From Pogostemon cablin (lineage: Eukaryota; Streptophyta; Magnoliopsida; Lamiales; Lamiaceae), in assembly GCA_023678885.1 (NCBI GenBank), contig CM042993.1, positions 1,758,501 to 1,822,500 of the forward strand: DNA of 64,000 nucleotides. The letters run 5' to 3'. Positions 45,205-58,473 of the stretch are shown here, piece after piece. The position numbers were made by a program, and so were the translations under genes. The notes under the pieces are model-generated. The model searched no databases. It was not told the DNA's origin and worked only from the letters and a program-made list of their open reading frames with translations. The stretch's first letter is position 1, and each line of letters opens with the position of its first letter.

Positions 45205-46640
45205 AATTACCCTTAATTTTGAGGGATGAATTAACTTCAATAATTTAGGTTTTCAAACCAAATAAGTACTATAAAATAATTGTAAATTCAAGAATACTGT
45301 CCTAATTAATTTATTTAACAAACACATAAAAGAAGGACATAGTAAAGCGTGTATATCATAGTACACATATTTTTTGTCTTTTCCTAGGGCTTAGCAGCCT
45401 TAGCTTTTTTTCTTTTTCTTTTTTATTTTTATTTTTATTTTTAATATATAGGAATATGACCCTTGTGTATATCAAAAAATTGAGGTTTAATGCACTCGAA
45501 AGTAAATATTGCCTAGCTTATATTTACGACGCAATTAGATCACTGCAAATTAATAAGAGATTGTGAATTTTCAATAAATATCTCTTTTTATTTTTTATGC
45601 ATCCTTCTTTCTTGTAAAAAGAGTGTTTAAATGTTTCCCTTAAAAATTACTCCAACTAGCAACCAAATTAGATTAATCACGCTAAACTAAAAAATGCATT
45701 TACTTTATAAGTGAAAAAATAAATAAAATCTCTATATTCTATTATTCGTGAGTAAGCGATTAAATTTCATATAATTAAATTTATTTCATAACTCTGATAT
45801 TGCGTTGTCTTGAACACGAATTAGTTTAATAAAAATGAACCGGCTAATTAATAATTTGAGGTCAATAAATAAATAAATTTTCACTGGAAATTAGAGTGCC
45901 AATTCTTTTTTTTTCCCAAAGAAAATTAAATACGTGATGAAGACTAGTCACATGAGTTTATTAATGCAAGCTGCAGATACCACACTTCATATGTCTTACA
46001 TGTTGCTCTATAAAAGATGACTGTACATAATTTTATGTATATTAATTGGTAAGAAATGCAACTCCTTTGATATATGGAGTAATAGTTTACTTAAAAATTA
46101 TCAAATATCTAAAAAATTAATGGGATAAATTTAAATATATTATTATCGCTATTAAATAAAATATCATGCATTATTTATTTATTGTTATATATACACATAT
46201 ACGTAGAATATCTTAATTAAAAATTAACATAACATAAATTAAAGTGAAAATTAATGTGGATATGGTCCTTGGAAATGTGCAGGATTTGCCTTAAATGCAA
46301 TAACATGTGAAGTGTTTAAAATCATTTGATCTGTAAAGTCCCCTATTCAAAAATTAAATTAAATGATCAATACTTTGATAAATAACTTTATAAATTGGTA
46401 CCACATTATCATTTCATTTCATTTCAATACCAATTGTCCACATACACCAACTCATTCAAACGTACAGCTCATTTTGATGAAGACAACTGCCCTAAATATT
46501 TCTTATTAATTTTAAGTATGAAATTCTTTGCTAAATATCAATTAATTTTTTTTCTCTACTTACATTTCTCACTTAAATAATTTCACTATCAAATTAAATA
46601 AATAAATACGTTCTAAAGTATGCACGTAATTGAGGCACGA
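45205..46640. other. AT-rich spacer, nothing recognised
   Basis: No coding exon, RNA gene or clear mobile element seen. Confidence 0.4.
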
Positions 46641-46834
46641 GATGTTCTGTGACACATTTGTGTGACATATCCTATAACACCTGTAAATGGAATGACACGT
46701 GTCGAGGTGGTTAAATTCAATCCATTGTCGGGTTGACTGATTGACTTAGGGTATAGTTTCTCTTCTCTCTCTTACGTGTCACTTATCTAACGGAGTATCA
46801 CAAGAGATGTCACACTAAAATGTCACAGAAGATC
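46641..46834. mobile_element. MITE with TTCTGTGACA ends
   Basis: 194 bp. The left end TTCTGTGACACATTTGTGTG and the inverted right end TTCTGTGACATTTTAGTGTG match over about 35 bp (then ACATATCC/ACATCTCT). No coding capacity; superfamily uncertain. Confidence 0.7.
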
Positions 46835-49800
46835 TGCCCGTAATTGATGAGATCATGTATTATTTTTAGTTTAATCTTTATATTTAATATTTAATATTAA
46901 TTTAAGAGTGTAATTCAAATAGTATTATACATTTATAGTTTCTCTATTTCATTCCTAATATTATGATTAAATTTTAGAAGATAGTAGTATCAATTTATAT
47001 TTGTCTTTTTCATTCAAAATTAATTAAAAAGATTATATTTCCTGGGCCAATACATGCCTAAATATTATTTATCAATTTATTATCCATTTGTAAGCATGCT
47101 GGCTGGATAGCTAGTGTATTAGATAAATTTAAATGATTTTAATATGTAGCATTATTAATAAATTAACACCAAATTTCATTTAAAAAAGAAAAGGGGACAC
47201 GTGGATTTATAAAGGAGGGAGTAGATTAATTATGATCACATGGATTGGGACCCACAGTTTTGCAGTGAGCCAATCGCAGTCGGTGTCTGTGCTTACGGTG
47301 CATGTACACAGACACACGCATGTGCAACCTAACCCTCCAATTCTACCACATCTACTATTTAATTAATTAATTAATAATTAATGGTAATTGTTGGGTGATC
47401 CGTGATGATCCATGATTCTCTCACATCCCACCCAGACGGGTGACCACGGTCACGGCCTCAATAATTAATTAACAGTCCCCTAATTTAATTGATCTTCCAA
47501 AAAAAAAAGTAATCCATATAGTCAATACTTTTCCCTTGGGCCTATTCGCTATTAATTTTTTCCTTGTGGGATAATTCAACTCTATTTTTAGGCCGAAATC
47601 CAATATGGGCCTCACCTTCTACGAGTTTCAAGCCCAATTAACATGTCTAAATTTTGTTTAAGCCCAAAAGTATATATTATTACAGATTTAGTTTTTGCTT
47701 TCATACATTCTCTGCTGAGAATTTCTAATGATGGTTATACAATTTTTTCACCAATGTATCTTGTGTGGTAGTTCTATTTTAGGCGATGACTGAAGCAAAC
47801 TGTGCAGCAAAAAATTTCTTAATACTTAATGAAATTAAAAGCTTATTTGCAATCGTTTCATCTATAGACTTCTTTTTATTACATTGTTTCAAGAACTTAA
47901 TTGTTCGTGAATTAGCATTTTATGAAGAAAAAAAATTATTATACATGAGCTCTTGATTTTCTCCACTTGACTTTTTTATATCAATAAGTGGCTGATTCCA
48001 ACTTTGTAATAATATTATAAGTTTTATTTTGTTGTTGAAAAAAAAAAAATAGGAGGCATATGAGATTTCAATTTCAAATTTGAATTATTTATTAAATTAT
48101 TTTCAATGTACAATGCCCAATTATTGAAGTAATGAAGATAGGTACCATAAATTAGAATATTTGTCCTTAATATGGTGCAACAACATCGCGAATGGTACAT
48201 TTCCTTTAAGAGCTCCCTTAATTAATCTTATAGTCAATAATGATTAATATGATTCCATCAGTCAACATCTTTCCCACTTTGGGTGTATTAGGGGTGTAAT
48301 ATTATTATTTTAATTTTGTTTTTAAACTTATTATTATTTGTTCTTAATATTTATATTGCAGCTAGGGTGTCTTAAGTATACAGTAATTTTTTCGAAATTA
48401 AATTAAACGAAGATGTAATATTAGCACTATTTAATTAAATATAGTGATTTATAATATTATCTGACTCATATATCATTAATACATAAAAAGCTTGCGCTTA
48501 AAAAAATAATTTTAATAGTTAATCAAATCACTCAACAATATATAATTCAATTATACGAGTGTATAAGATTCACTCGTCATAATGACTTATTTAATTATAA
48601 AATTGAAAATCCTTTATTAATTTAAATAAATATATGAGTTAGGCGTTCATGAGTGTTATGGCATATGATTCCAAGAAGGATATCACCCAAAAAGATTTCC
48701 ATTTCAATACCATATATATAAAATTGAAATGACAGAGGATCAATTATTCGATAAATAACACCATATTTATCTCAATATATATGTTGGCCAAACTATGCAA
48801 TTTATGCAACATTTCTTGTCACACATGTATTGATGTTGAGATACACGTGCCACTTAATAGTGATCCATTTTCATATATAACCCTTAAATTTTACAAATTT
48901 AATCAATTTGGATTCCAAAGATCACACAAAAAATTCATGAATTTCAGAATATATATGGAGTAGCTTTCAATATATGATTTAATGTTAAAAAATATTTAGT
49001 CTCAATCACAAATTATACGATTGGATCTATGCAATTTGATCCACCTGTTCATAAAATTAAGAAAAATATCACGAAATAAATGAAAATGTTTCTCGTTAAA
49101 TAGCATACTTTCATGAAATTAATTTGTAATTCTTAATTAACTTTTTTTTTAAATTTAACTAAAAAAAGTTACAAAATGTAAAATAGGTAAACATAGGGGG
49201 ATAGAGGATAGTAACAAAATGGCATATATCCCCACAAAGTTCAAATTATAATCAATTTTAGTAAAATTCTTACACAAAACGTAATACTAAATACAACGAT
49301 GAATTTGTGAGGACAAAATGTCGTGATCACAGTTGTCAAGTTGCAGCTAGCGGTCAACACCAAATTTCCAGATTTAATTAAACATTTCCAAAATTAAAAT
49401 TACGTAAACAGTCATAATTGTGGGTTAATTAATTATAAATTACCAAAAAATAGTAAAAAAAAAAATTAAAAATTGTTGACAAGCCTAAGATGCTCTTAAA
49501 AAATAATGGTCCCCATATATTAATTAAGTTTGATAAAAAAGAATGGGAGGGTTGGGTTGGTAAGAAGCAAAGTGCCTCATCTTTCACTAGCAAAACACAC
49601 TTAACACACAAATTCCTCTTTAAGTCCCCACCAAATGTCATTAGTCTAAACTAACTCCTTCATTAAGGATTAATTAATCTACACATTCTTCTCTTACCTA
49701 TTTTTCATTACTTCAAACCAATTATTATCACCAACTTCTTGCACTGAAAATTAAATTGTCATTGTCTACACTCTAAATTAATATCTGCATATATGATAAT

Positions 49801-49873
49801 TGTTATCCTTTCATGTTATATTATAAAAATAAATTCTCTGTACAAGAAAAATACTCTGAAATATATTTATTCA
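46835..49873. other. AT-rich spacer, no gene seen
   Basis: Spacer with the hairpin relic at 47394-47455. Short open frames (for example 48781-48963) are unlike any known protein and lack gene context. Confidence 0.4.
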
Positions 49874-49989
49874 CTAGTACGAAACCCGCGTAACACGTTA
49901 CGCGGGATTATTAAAATATTATTTTTAAAACATATTAATAAAATTGAAAAATATTAAAAGTTATAATTTATATTAATAAAAGATAAAGA

Positions 49990-50223
49990 CTTGTGTGAGA
50001 CCGTCTCACATAAGGGCTTATGTGAAACGGTGAGAAAGTGATAACTTTTATATAGGAAAGTGATAGTAAACTAATGAAATGTGATAATACTATTTCATGA
50101 ACAGTTTATAGTATAAATAAAAAGTGATAACATTTTATAGCCAAAGTGATAATGTTTTATAGCGAGAATGATAACTATTTTAAAAAGTGAAAAATGACCT
50201 CATTTGAGATGGTCTCACGCAAG
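49990..50223. mobile_element. foldback MITE with GAGACCGTCTCA ends
   Basis: Left CTTGTGTGAGACCGTCTCA and inverted right CTTGCGTGAGACCATCTCA pair closely. The interior repeats AAAGTGATAA phrases. It sits inside the Helitron-like element and is a small relative of 36980-37615. Confidence 0.75.
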
Positions 50224-50519
50224 ACCTAACCTTAATAAAAATATCTAACTTTATTGGTAGAATAAGGATTATAATAAGGCAAAAATTTGTGTGTTCTCGG
50301 GACATGTTGTGCACCCATATCTTTAATATAATTTTGTATATATATCTCATTTATATAAAAAGAAATTAATAGTACTTTGTAATGGGAAAGATCAAAATGA
50401 CAAAACGAATATTTAAAATAATAATGAATTATCTCATGCATTCGAATACACGCGTACACCCATCTATATTAATTTTATTCAATACTAATGTATATATGTA
50501 TTTCTTAATATTTATTAAG

Positions 50520-50588
50520 AACCCTAAACCCTAAACTCTAAAACCATAAACCCTAAATTTAGGGTTTAGGGTTTTAGAGTTTAGGGTA
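50520..50588. repeat. interstitial telomere-like palindrome
   Basis: Plant telomere units run CCCTAAA on the left (ACCCTAAACCCTAAAC) and TTTAGGG on the right (TTTAGGGTTTAGGGTTTTAG), meeting in the middle with slightly variant units. It can fold into a hairpin of about 30-bp arms. Confidence 0.85.
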
Positions 50589-51723
50589 TATACATTTGTA
50601 TATATTTTTTTATATTCAGTAATTTATTAAAAAATTAAGTAAAAATCTGGAAAAAAATTATTAACAAACTTTATAAATTCTTTTATTCATTAATATGTAA
50701 TATGATAGGTCTGGCATGAAACCGCTTCACGTGAAATCATTTTACACTTTTTATAATACTTATCACTTTCGCCATAAAATATTATTAATTTCGATATAAA
50801 TTGATATCACTGTCATTTATACCATAAGTTGTTCATAAAATAGCACAATCATTGGTTTAATATCTTTTTTTATAGTACCCGAGGGTATTGCGGTATTATC
50901 CGTACTCGTTCCAAACCCTAATGTGATTTTCACAACTATTTGTATCCGTCTCAAACCCGTTTACAATTACCCATACGTGCCCTATTAAGATTTGGATAGA
51001 ATAGATACTTAAAATGCTCATTTCATTATCATCCCTAACTATTATCATTTAATAAATAAAATCAATAAATGTATATAATAATTATAAATTATTGTATAAT
51101 TAAAATTAATTATTAAAAATAATAAAATAAATTTAAAATAAATAATTAACAATAAAAAAATTATGAAAATTAATTAATATTAAACTAAGATTTATTTTTT
51201 CATGAAATTCCTCATTTAGAATTCTATAATAAACTAAATTTATTAAACTTAAAATTCTAAGGATAAATAGATTAAATCTATTAAATAATTTCTTACTCTT
51301 ATAAAAATATTTTATTTATTAATATATTTTATTAAAGAATATTTTACAATATAAAAATTGTTATTAAATTTAAAAATCTATTTCTCAAATCATATATTAT
51401 TAGTAATATGGATGTCAAATTAAAGATCATGAAAAGACAATTAATTTGATATAATTTTATATAAATTCTATTTAAAATAAAAAATTTAAAACACTTAAAG
51501 TTTTAGGTAAATTTTTAAATAAGATAAAGAAAAATGAAATATTTTGATTGGTTATTTAAAATAAAGTAACTACATTATCTTCCTTCCTAAGCAAGTTTAT
51601 TATTAAAAAAAATTCAAAAATCTATAAAAATGACACATCACCTAAATTACTCACATGATGCCATATAATAAATCCAAAACCCTCCTTTAGTATATAGTAT
51701 GTTCCATGCAATACTATCTCAAT

Positions 51724-51725
<2 letters not shown>

Positions 51726-51753
<28 letters not shown>
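51726..51753 (+). repeat. (ATT)n microsatellite
   Basis: About nine ATT/TTA units, just right of the presumed Helitron end. Confidence 0.9.
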
Positions 51754-51756
<3 letters not shown>

Positions 51757-52751
51757 TGTTTGCAGTTTCTATTGGGCATTTAATTGTTGTGGGAATAATA
51801 GAGCTCCGAAATGAAAATAAATCAATAGCCTTAATTACGCTTCAAATTTAATGAGGGATGAAATAAAATGAATGAATGGACCTAAATAGGGAATAAATTA
51901 ATTAAAGGGCAAAAAAATAAAGAAAAAGAAACGAAGACAAGAATGATAGGAAAGATGGATTAGCCTTTTTTTTAATTAAAATTAAAATTCCGCTCAACGA
52001 AAAGATTTTGAAATGGGGCATGCCCCATCCCCATGTGCTCTGCACTGATAATACTGGTCCAGCCCTCCCCAATCTGATTTAATTTTCGTAATTAATTGTA
52101 AATTAATCACGTGATTTTAATTACACTAAAATAACAGTTTTTACATTTTACAAACGCAATATTTTATGGGTATTAAATTGATATATCAACGAATGAAAAA
52201 CAAAATTTATTGATAAATTTTTTATCAACGAAAATTAAATTATGTTAGTAGTTGTTAATAATTTTATTAGCAAATTATTTCGTGGTAAAAAACACATATT
52301 ATTCCATTAGTATAAAAATTGTAAATCCACTTACATGTTAATAACGATAAATGTAATTTTTGTTGTCACTTTATTGGCAAACTGAAGGTTTTTTAAGCGT
52401 TAATTGATAACTAATGGATCATTTACGTCCTACTATGATAACTATAAATTAGGGAGGATCGACGGTCGTAATTTATAAAAAATTAAATCGATTCCGCCAT
52501 TAGCATGGCGAATGAGACTTTGAAAAGAAAGAAAAAGATAAGGAAAGAAAGAAAAAGATAACAATAATAATATATTACAGATATGAAATATTTTTATTCA
52601 AAAATAAAGTTCAATGCAGTTCATTAATTAATTCATATGAATGTAATTCGTTTGAACTTAATCAAGGACAATTTATTACAATTTCTAAATCTTTAAAAAA
52701 AATGAGTGTATAATAATGGGATAGGAGCACACGTGTGAGATTGTTTAAGTG
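51754..52751. other. spacer, nothing recognised
   Basis: AT-rich spacer without a recognisable gene. Confidence 0.4.
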
Positions 52752-53215
52752 TTGGGTTTGTCCGCCCAGGGAGCCGGGCACACTCAATCCACTAGCATGT
52801 TATTGTCCCCTTTGGGCCGTCCACTGGCCCACTCAATCCACTAGCATGATATTGTCCGCTTTGGGCCGTCCACTGGCCCGCACGGTTTTACTACTCTGGG
52901 TATCACCCCCAAAAGGCCTCATGCTAAGGAGAGTCCATCCCCACTTCTAACCGATGTGGGACAATCAATATTTTTCCAACATTTTCCCCTCAAACAATGT
53001 CCCCCACTGGGACAATCAATATTTTTCCAATATTTCCCCCTCAAACAATGTCCCGCAGCTAGACCATCCAGTTTGATGTCCGCTTTTGGCCGCCCACTGG
53101 CCCGTACGGTTTTACCACTCTGGGTATCACACCCAAAAGGTCTCATGCTAAGGAGAGTACATCCCTCATTTATAAACCCTCGCCATCCCCACTTCTAACC
53201 AATGTGGGACTTTGG
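52752..53215 (-). mobile_element. LTR/TRIM-like repeat with internal duplications
   Basis: GC-richer block made of repeated modules: CCACTCTGGGTATCAC with CCAAAAGG (twice: 52890s and 53120s), GGCCGTCCACTGGCCC (three times, one varied), GGGACAATCAATATTTTTCC (twice) and ATCCCCACTTCTAACC followed by the ATGTGGGAC signature (52936 and 53187). That signature is common in plant LTR and TRIM elements. Ends and target duplication are not resolved. Short open frames inside it are not genes. Confidence 0.5.
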
Positions 53216-54732
53216 TTGACACCCAAACAGTAAAAATATTTTATACTTTCATAATTAATTATTACATTTATAAAAATATTATCACTTTTCATTTATACTA
53301 TATATTATTTATTTTTAAAATAGTTCACAATACCATATCACTTCTCAGTATAATCTTATTCGTATCACTGTATCACTTTTCATATAATCTTGTTCTTATA
53401 ATAGAAGTCTGATAAAAGACGTACCCCCTCCCTATACACACTTACAAGAAGACTTGATTTAAGGAGGAGTATATTATTTAGATTAAATTAAAAAGGTAAA
53501 TAAATTTTAATAATAAAATAGAGCATGAATTATAAAAATAGTTAAGACATGAACTACAAAGATTTAAGATACAACTATATATGTTCTGGTTTAAAATAAT
53601 ATTTAAACCATAATGCATGGAGTATTATATTGGGGTTTTAAGTGGATTTTAACAATCAATTTTCGACATCTAATAGATTTCGAAATTTTTATCGAAAGTA
53701 ATGATAATTTGTACTTTTTTTAAGATTAGACTTAATTTTATGTAAAATTAATATAATATAATATAATGGTGTATAAATTAAAAGAGTATTGTTATATTTT
53801 TATTTAACGTGGGATAAAAAATATATAAGAGAACAAAGAGATAAAGAAAAATGGCTAAGTTTTTTATAAAACGATTTTATATAATTAATTATACAAATCA
53901 TAGTGGTTTATATTGAATTTAAAACTAAAATCCCCTCATATAAATTTATTTTACATAAAATAAAATAAAATTTTAATTTTTTCAAAATAATATACCTTTT
54001 AAATTTTCATTTCATCAAAATGGTAATTTAAAAGTTACGCGACTAATTCACAATTTTTCTTTAATAGCATCATACAACTTAAAAGATTTCATGAATTCTT
54101 CTTTATATACACTATAATTATATATTAATTAATACTACATAATTATAATAAATTTCACAAATTTGTGATATCTCAAAGGTTGAGCCTGTCAAACTTGAAA
54201 ACTTCTACAATTTGACTAGATAATTAGTGATCGCTCTTAAACATTGATCCGATTATTAATTAATTTGCTACACTTCCTAATTAATTAAACGTGTCATATG
54301 CTAGTCCTTGTAATCTAGCTGCAATCATGGACACTCGATGGGTCAAAAGTTTATCTTGTAATTAATTTAATATTTACAGATATTTAAAGGATTAATTAAT
54401 CAAGCATGTATAACCACGTGATATTCATCATCAGAATATATAATGAACTCCATTAATCTCACTAATTAAAGGGTGACGCGTACGCTAGATTAGTCTAGAA
54501 TGTTCCACCTCCACATACAATTAGTGGACACCACATTTCTACAAGAAAACAGTAATCATCAACTAATTCTAATAATTAGTGGTAAATAACCTAACTAAAA
54601 ATTTGTATGAGACCATTTTCGTGTGGTAGATAAATCATCCGTAAAAGTTTGTATGAAACCATCTATCTCACAAAACTCATTATGTAATAATTGTTCTATT
54701 AAATATTTTATCAATACGTCTAATTTGTAAGA
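53216..54732. other. AT-rich spacer with MITE scraps
   Basis: It holds diverged pieces of the GAGACCGTCTCA family (about 54594-54680, GTATGAGACCATTTTCG and GTATGAAACCATCTATC). No gene seen. Confidence 0.4.
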
Positions 54733-56364
54733 TGATGAGTGATATTTTCACTTAAATTTTAATGTCTTTTTATATGTATTTTTGTATTATTTTATCTGTA
54801 TTTATGTGTATTTTGGTTGTGTTTTGTGTTTTATGGGAATGTATGAGAATGAGCTTAAAAGTATGATTTTCAGGTAAAAAGATATTCTAGACGCAAAAAG
54901 AAAGACGTAGGAAAAAGCGGATCTCAATTCGGAGTTGAAACGAGGGAGAACGAGCCAAAACGGAAGAAGAAAAAACATGGACAGCACCAACACGGCCAAT
55001 GTTCAGTACAGGCCAACACCTACACGAGCTGTGTACCGAACACGGCCCTGTAATCCGAGGCCAAGTTCTGTCATCCGAAATACCTACACGACCACCCCTG
55101 TGGCCGTGTTCCGCACACGGCCAGCCGTGTTCAGTACACGACCAGTGTACTGTACACGGGCCGTGTAGGTGCAAAAATTAAGAAAAAAATCAGAATCCTT
55201 CTAGAAGTTTTCCAAGGAGTATAAATACTCAATACTTCAATATTTCATCAGATTTTCGTGTTTTTTCCCTGCACACACACCTCACACACCATTTTCTCCA
55301 TTTTACACCATCATCTTCGTCCATTTTTCATCCATCCATCCAAACTTGATCCCCTCCATCAAATCCACCATCCAAGTGATCAAAGAAGTAAGGGAGAGTG
55401 AGATCACAAGAAGAAGAATAAGAAGATCTCCATTGAAGACCTTCAAAGGGGGAATCTAATTCTAATTTTGTAACTTTCTTTATAGTTGATCATAGTTTGT
55501 AAGGATTTTAATGTCTATGTTGAATTTCTTGTGACTATGAGAGGCTAATCTCCTTTGTGAGATTAGTTCCATGATTGGTGTTGAATAATTTAGTTTTTAG
55601 GCAATTTGATTTTAATCTTGAATGTGCTTTGTGTATTTCTATCATTGAATGTTGATTACTTGATGTATATGATGATATGTGTGATTAATTGTCATGAGCA
55701 TGTGATTAGATTGAGAAATCGATTATGCGTTTAGGATAGTTCATTGAATCATTTCATCATACACTTCATGTGCATTAATTTATAATGAGATAGAGATATC
55801 CTTCTAAATTTAGAATCCTTTGATAGAACATTTGATTAGCTTAATCGAGAGATTTGTTGATTAGATGAGGAGACTCAAACCATTAGTGAATTCATAGTAC
55901 CTTAAAAGGGAATATTGTCTATGATTTAGTACCTAATTAGGGAACTCGTAGAGTAATTAGTACATATTGGGAGGTGTTCATTTTGGTCTCGATTGTATGT
56001 GCTTTTGGGAGCCTTGTTGAGGGTTTACATCCTATCCATCTCGAGAGAGAGTCTAGGTGGGATTAGTGATCGCTCCTATGCCATGTCCATGAGAGATTAG
56101 AATTAATTGCATGACTACTTAATTATCTATACCATGATTGTTGCTAATCTCATCCTTGCATCATTTGGAACCCATCATTTATCCTTACTTTTATCTTGTT
56201 TCTTGCATTGATTTAATTGCATTTATTTGCATGCTTATCTATCCTCCTTCTCGATCGTCCTTATAAAATCACGATAAACTTGAGATCGCTTAAACTCTAG
56301 TACCTACGTCCCTGTGGTTCGATAAATTCTTTAATTGGTTATCCCGACCATATACGACCAATCA
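54733..56364 (+). mobile_element. solo LTR of a retrotransposon
   Basis: Starts TGATGAGTGATATTTTC and ends ACGACCAATCA, so it has TG...CA termini. The 5-bp sequence TAAGA flanks both sides (54728-54732 and 56365-56369), the target duplication expected of one insertion. The 1,632 bp contains no gag, pol or primer-binding site. Inside are a GC-rich array of ACACGGCC/GGCCGTGT units (54975-55170), a TATAAATA box at 55220 that would start the element's RNA near 55250, and a TACGTCCCTGTGGTTCGA phrase near the 3' end (56305) typical of plant LTRs. A single LTR with intact duplication means LTR-LTR recombination removed the interior. Confidence 0.8.
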
Positions 56365-56369
56365 TAAGA

Positions 56370-58318
56370 TTAAAAAAATAAATACTTGTGTAAATCGAAT
56401 TCACGGTATAAATCTTATAATTCCCCCTTTCAATTCTATATACCCTATATATTGATAGGATCGTTTAAATTAAGAGAAACTAGAGAGTTTACAAGAATTT
56501 ATAATGTAAATTCATTTGATAAGAGATTAATCCATTAAAAAATTACATAATCAAGAAAAAAATGAAAAGACTTTGCTCATAATCATTATAATAATCGACG
56601 TGGAGAGTGGGGATCAAATTTAATCAGTACTCTTTTTTTTTTTTTGGAATGAATACATATTTGAATTTAAAAATTGGTATCACACGGCCGGCCATTTATA
56701 TCATTTCAAATTTAACATTATTTTTTGGATAGTTTATTTGAAACTATATATAGTTGCATGCAAACAAATTATCATTAAGGGTAGTCAAAGCAATGTTGAC
56801 TGGTTTAATTAATTATGTATGAAGTTATTTATTTAGCTTTTGTTATAGGCCACATATTACCATTAGGTTTGTCAAGGGATTCTTTTTGACGAATGATTAC
56901 TTAATTAATGTTAATGGGCTTTCTAATCAAGAACAAAAGCTCTATAATTCATTAAAGAAATTAATAATCTCTTTCCATTGTAAGCTAAGTAGTTGTTAGG
57001 ACGTTGCGCCATCAATTCACAACTACCATTCCACGAAGTTTTATAATTTTCACCATCTTAATTAATCCAAAAGATGCATATCAAACAGTGTATACCACTA
57101 CTGTAAAATCCCAATCTAATTTCAATTAAATTACATTTTCTAGCTTAATATGCAACATATAATTAATTGGTAAAATAAATAAGAGAATTGATAGATTTAA
57201 ATTTTCGATTAAATAACCCTAAACATTGAATGTGATTTTCCTCTTTTTTGAGTCGATCGAATACATTTTTCAAATACATATATGGTAGAAATGTAACCAA
57301 TGAGAGTAAACAGAGTTTAAAACATAAACCGTGTGATGTATTTTTACTTTATTCAAGAAGGTCTAAAGTCGGACATTCATTTTCATCCCAAATATTTAAG
57401 TTTTATTTTGATTCCATCCCAAAATAATATTTTTTTTTACCAATTTCATCTCATAACTTTGTAAAAATATTGATTCAGTCTCATCCCATAGGATTGGAAA
57501 ACTTGAATATTTTTATATAAAAATGATTATTTTAGTTAAAATTTAAAAGTTATGGAACTATTTTGAATAAAATAAATTTGCACAAGACGATTTTAATTTC
57601 AAATTCGAGTAAACATTTAGATCCTTATTGTAAATAGTGTTTGATATATATCTAATTATATTTCATTAAGTGCATATTTTAATATACATTAATGGTCAGT
57701 ATGTGTATAGGTTGTACTAGTAAAAGTAAAGAGCTAGGAATATAATTAATTAGGATTTATTGTCCAACGAGACAAGTTTATGTTGAAATTTATTGCATCA
57801 TTATTTAAATTAATTAATAAAAAAATCCAACACGTATAACATCAATAAGGTAATGCCGTCAATAAATGATTAATTAGGTAAAATTGATGAATTTGATATG
57901 ATATTATATACAACAACTAAAAGCGTTATTTGACTTACTTTAATTTTCCAAATAGAAAAAGTAAACAAAAGAAAAAAAGAAGTGTCTGACATTTTAAAAA
58001 AAAAAAAAAAAAAGCATGTGAAGAATTTTATAAACAGTCTTTGTTAGCAAATTTTGTGTAACTAAACTCTAATTTAATTAAATAATATAAGTGGTTTAGC
58101 AAAAAGAGACCTAACTAATTGCTAATATAAACGACTAAGCTCGATGGTCTCACGTGAGGCAAATTTTAAATTAATAATTCGAACTTGTGATATGTAAAAT
58201 AGAAAAGAAAAATATAAAATTAAGAAAAAAAAGACTAATAAATCCCTATAATAACTAAACATAATTAATTTAAAAAGAAAATGGTAATATGAGAATTAGT
58301 ACAAGGTTAGTAAAGGTG
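56370..58318. other. AT-rich spacer upstream of the MIF gene
   Basis: No gene seen. A GATGGTCTCACGTGAGGC scrap at 58143 belongs to the GAGACCGTCTCA family. Confidence 0.4.
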
Positions 58319-58326
58319 TATAAATA
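58319..58326 (+). promoter_or_regulatory. TATA box of the MIF gene
   Basis: TATAAATA lies 148 bp upstream of the ATG, followed by GTTGCTAGGGTTAGGGTTTGG with telo-box-like units. It would start transcription near 58350. Confidence 0.6.
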
Positions 58327-58473
58327 GAGGTTGCTAGGGTTAGGGTTTGGGCCAGCAGCAAAAAATAACCTAGCTAGCTTTATTACAATCAACCCACCTT
58401 ATCCCATATCTTCTTGTCTTAATTATTATCTGCGAAACTAAAACAAACATCTCTAACATCTAGTAATAAAGAA

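Larger units (their letters stand above)
49874..51706 (-). mobile_element. Helitron-like element, 3' end clear, 5' end inferred
   Basis: On the minus strand the end has the three Helitron 3' hallmarks: an 11-bp-stem hairpin (CCCGCGTAAC/GTTACGCGGG, 49885-49906), a 7-base spacer and a terminal CTAG (49877-49874), followed by T. The other end probably lies near 51690-51706 (ACTATATACTAAAGGAGGG on the minus strand), but the expected TC start is not clear. No Rep/helicase ORF exists, so it is non-autonomous and very AT-rich. Other repeats have landed in it. Confidence 0.5.

Noticed and set aside
52735..53198. Open frames rich in Pro, Leu and Gly
   Set aside because: Created by the repeated LTR/TRIM-like modules; no family similarity.
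54887..55181. Overlapping open frames rich in His, Arg, Thr and Pro
   Set aside because: They arise from the ACACGGCC array inside the solo LTR and occur on both strands, so they reflect repeat composition.
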